Shown here one piece after another: positions 4,443 to 5,716 of a stretch of DNA of 5,716 bases. The stretch lies in the NCBI GenBank assembly GCA_023131555.1, contig JAGLZJ010000061.1, forward strand, positions 1-5,716, read 5' to 3'. The DNA is from Candidatus Bathyarchaeota archaeon (GTDB taxonomy: Archaea > Thermoproteota > Bathyarchaeia > Bathyarchaeales > SOJC01). The number at the start of each line of letters is the position of its first letter. Position 1 is the first letter of the stretch. A program made the translations under genes and the position numbers. The notes under the pieces are model-generated. The model searched no databases. It was not told where the DNA came from and saw only the letters and a list, made by a program, of their open reading frames with translations.

Positions 4443-5716
4443 ATGTCACGAAGTACTGACTCTCTCTCCTCCAATTACGAGAAGCTGATGTCCCTGACGA
4501 GAGAAATTCTCACTCTTGGCTCAGCGACAAGCATCATCTACTGGGACATGGAGACAAAGATGCCTCCAAAAGGAGTGAACCTGCGAAGTCAGCAGCTAGG
4601 GATTCTCAGCCAGGTCATCCACCGGCTGAGCACGAAATCTGAGATCGGAACACTCCTCTTAAAAATCGAGAAGCACCCTGATGCAGATGACCTGAATGAA
4701 CTGCAGAAGAGGAACCTGTATCTTATCCAAAAACATTATGATGAACAGACAAAGCTTCCTGAGAAACTTGTCGCTGATACCGCCAAGCAGGAAGCCATCG
4801 CCACAGATGTATGGAAGAAAGCGAAAGCAGCAAAGAACTTCGCTCAGTTCAAACCAGAACTCGAGAAGATGCTTGACCTAAAAAGACAAGCAGCCGACAT
4901 CCTCATGAAAGTCAAAGGAACCAAAACCCCCTACGATGCTCTGATCGACATCTACGAACCTAAGATGTCCGCCGACTCCATCTCAACAGTCTTCAAGGGA
5001 CTACGAGAAGGACTGGTATCAATCCTGCAGAAATGTGTCACTTCTGGAAATCAGCCTGACCCAAAAGTTCTGAAGAGGAAGATACCAATCATTGCACAAC
5101 GGAAGATCTCAAATGAAATCGCAAAATTCATCAAATACGATGTTGAGTCACCTCAAGCCGGCGGGAGAATCGACGAGACAGAACACCCTTTCACAACCGG
5201 ATACTATGATGATGTACGCATCACAACACACTACTACGAAACAAACATGGCATCCTCTCTATTCTCAGTACTCCACGAAGGGGGTCATGCAATCTACGAT
5301 CAGAATCTGAAACGAGAATGGATGTTCCAACCAATAGGCAGTGCACCCTCACTGGGATTCCACGAATCCCAATCACGATTCGTTGAAAACATCATCGGTC
5401 GCTCAAGGGAATTCTGGACATACTTCTACCCAAAACTTAATGAGCTCACAAATAACGCCTTTGCAGACCTCGCCCTAGACGATTTCGTCCGCGCCATCAA
5501 CCACGTCAGGCCTTCAAAGATTCGAGTTGAAGCAGATGAAATCACCTACTGCCTTCACATAATCATTCGCTTTGAAATCGAGCAAGATCTAATCCCGGGG
5601 AAGATCTCTGTTGAGGACCTTCCAGAGGTCTGGAACCAGAAGTACAAGAAATACTTAGGCGTAGACATCGAGAATGACCAAGAAGGAGTTCTACAGGACA
5701 TCCACTGGGCTGGCGG
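4443..5716 (+). CDS. M32 family metallocarboxypeptidase (thermostable carboxypeptidase 1-like), 3' truncated
   Basis: Open from ATG 4443 to the right edge, 424 codons visible of about 500 in the family. M32 enzymes are soluble, mostly helical dimers that remove C-terminal amino acids using a divalent metal. The N-terminal part has the family opening YEKLMSLTREILTLGSATSI followed by YWDMETKMPPKG. Metal and catalytic motifs are in order: DETEHPFTTG (HPF at 248-250), the zinc motif HEGGH (H278, E279, H282), HESQSR (307-312, with E308 the third ligand, 26 residues after H282), and RVEADEITYCLHIIIRFEIE (from 361). The visible end LQDIHWAG matches the near-C-terminal family block (GxLQDxHW). The usual HEAGH or HEMGH is HEGGH here. 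The 5' leader is very short. No functional link to the iron genes is apparent. Family identity is very secure. Confidence 0.95.
   Translation, partial: MSRSTDSLSSNYEKLMSLTREILTLGSATSIIYWDMETKMPPKGVNLRSQQLGILSQVIHRLSTKSEIGTLLLKIEKHPDADDLNELQKRNLYLIQKHYDEQTKLPEKLVADTAKQEAIATDVWKKAKAAKNFAQFKPELEKMLDLKRQAADILMKVKGTKTPYDALIDIYEPKMSADSISTVFKGLREGLVSILQKCVTSGNQPDPKVLKRKIPIIAQRKISNEIAKFIKYDVESPQAGGRIDETEHPFTTGYYDDVRITTHYYETNMASSLFSVLHEGGHAIYDQNLKREWMFQPIGSAPSLGFHESQSRFVENIIGRSREFWTYFYPKLNELTNNAFADLALDDFVRAINHVRPSKIRVEADEITYCLHIIIRFEIEQDLIPGKISVEDLPEVWNQKYKKYLGVDIENDQEGVLQDIHWAG

Noticed and set aside
4696..5310. Two plus-strand ORFs (61 and 72 aa) inside the carboxypeptidase gene
   Set aside because: They are other frames of the M32 gene, which is continuous from 4443 to the window end with all motifs in order.

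Overview
The window reads as archaeal. AT-rich TATA-like boxes lie about 25-33 bases upstream of several starts, and some genes look leaderless. T-rich stretches rather than stem-loops follow genes. GTG and TTG starts are used, and there are small zinc-ribbon proteins, including one fused to a DUF4342 domain, a family I associate with archaea. The base composition is moderate and no gene is a clear marker of lineage. An uncultured Thermoproteota (Bathyarchaeia-like) or Asgard genome is a guess only.

Layout from left to right. (1) 2-475, plus: C-terminal part of a UlaG/UPF0173-type metallo-beta-lactamase-fold hydrolase cut by the left edge. (2) 615-925, plus: two short overlapping ORFs, a one-TM protein and a CxxC-CxxC zinc ribbon, which may be one gene split by a -1 frameshift. 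(3) 3201-992, minus: feoA and feoB, a ferrous iron uptake operon with overlapping stop and start. feoA has no normal start codon. (4) 3202-3327: a divergent control region with a TATA-like near-palindrome and a 13-bp perfect dyad resembling a DtxR/IdeR iron box. (5) 3328-3813, plus: a DtxR/MntR-family metal-dependent repressor. (6) 4173-3844, minus: a zinc-ribbon plus DUF4342 protein, convergent with the repressor gene. (7) 4443-5716, plus: an M32 family metallocarboxypeptidase cut by the right edge.

The coherent unit is the iron module. FeoA and FeoB import Fe(II). The divergent DtxR-type protein probably senses cytoplasmic Fe(II) (or Mn(II)) and binds the dyad in the shared intergenic region, controlling itself and perhaps the feo operon. 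The flanking genes (MBL hydrolase, TM/zinc ribbon, DUF4342 protein, carboxypeptidase) show no evident functional link to iron.

Nothing here is clearly a new multi-gene system. The points most worth a second look are the feoA start (a TAA codon directly before a CTG, preceded by an 8-codon mini-ORF close to the predicted transcription start), the compact feo/dtxR control region, the split TM/zinc-ribbon gene, and the mixed DtxR/MntR metal site of the regulator.
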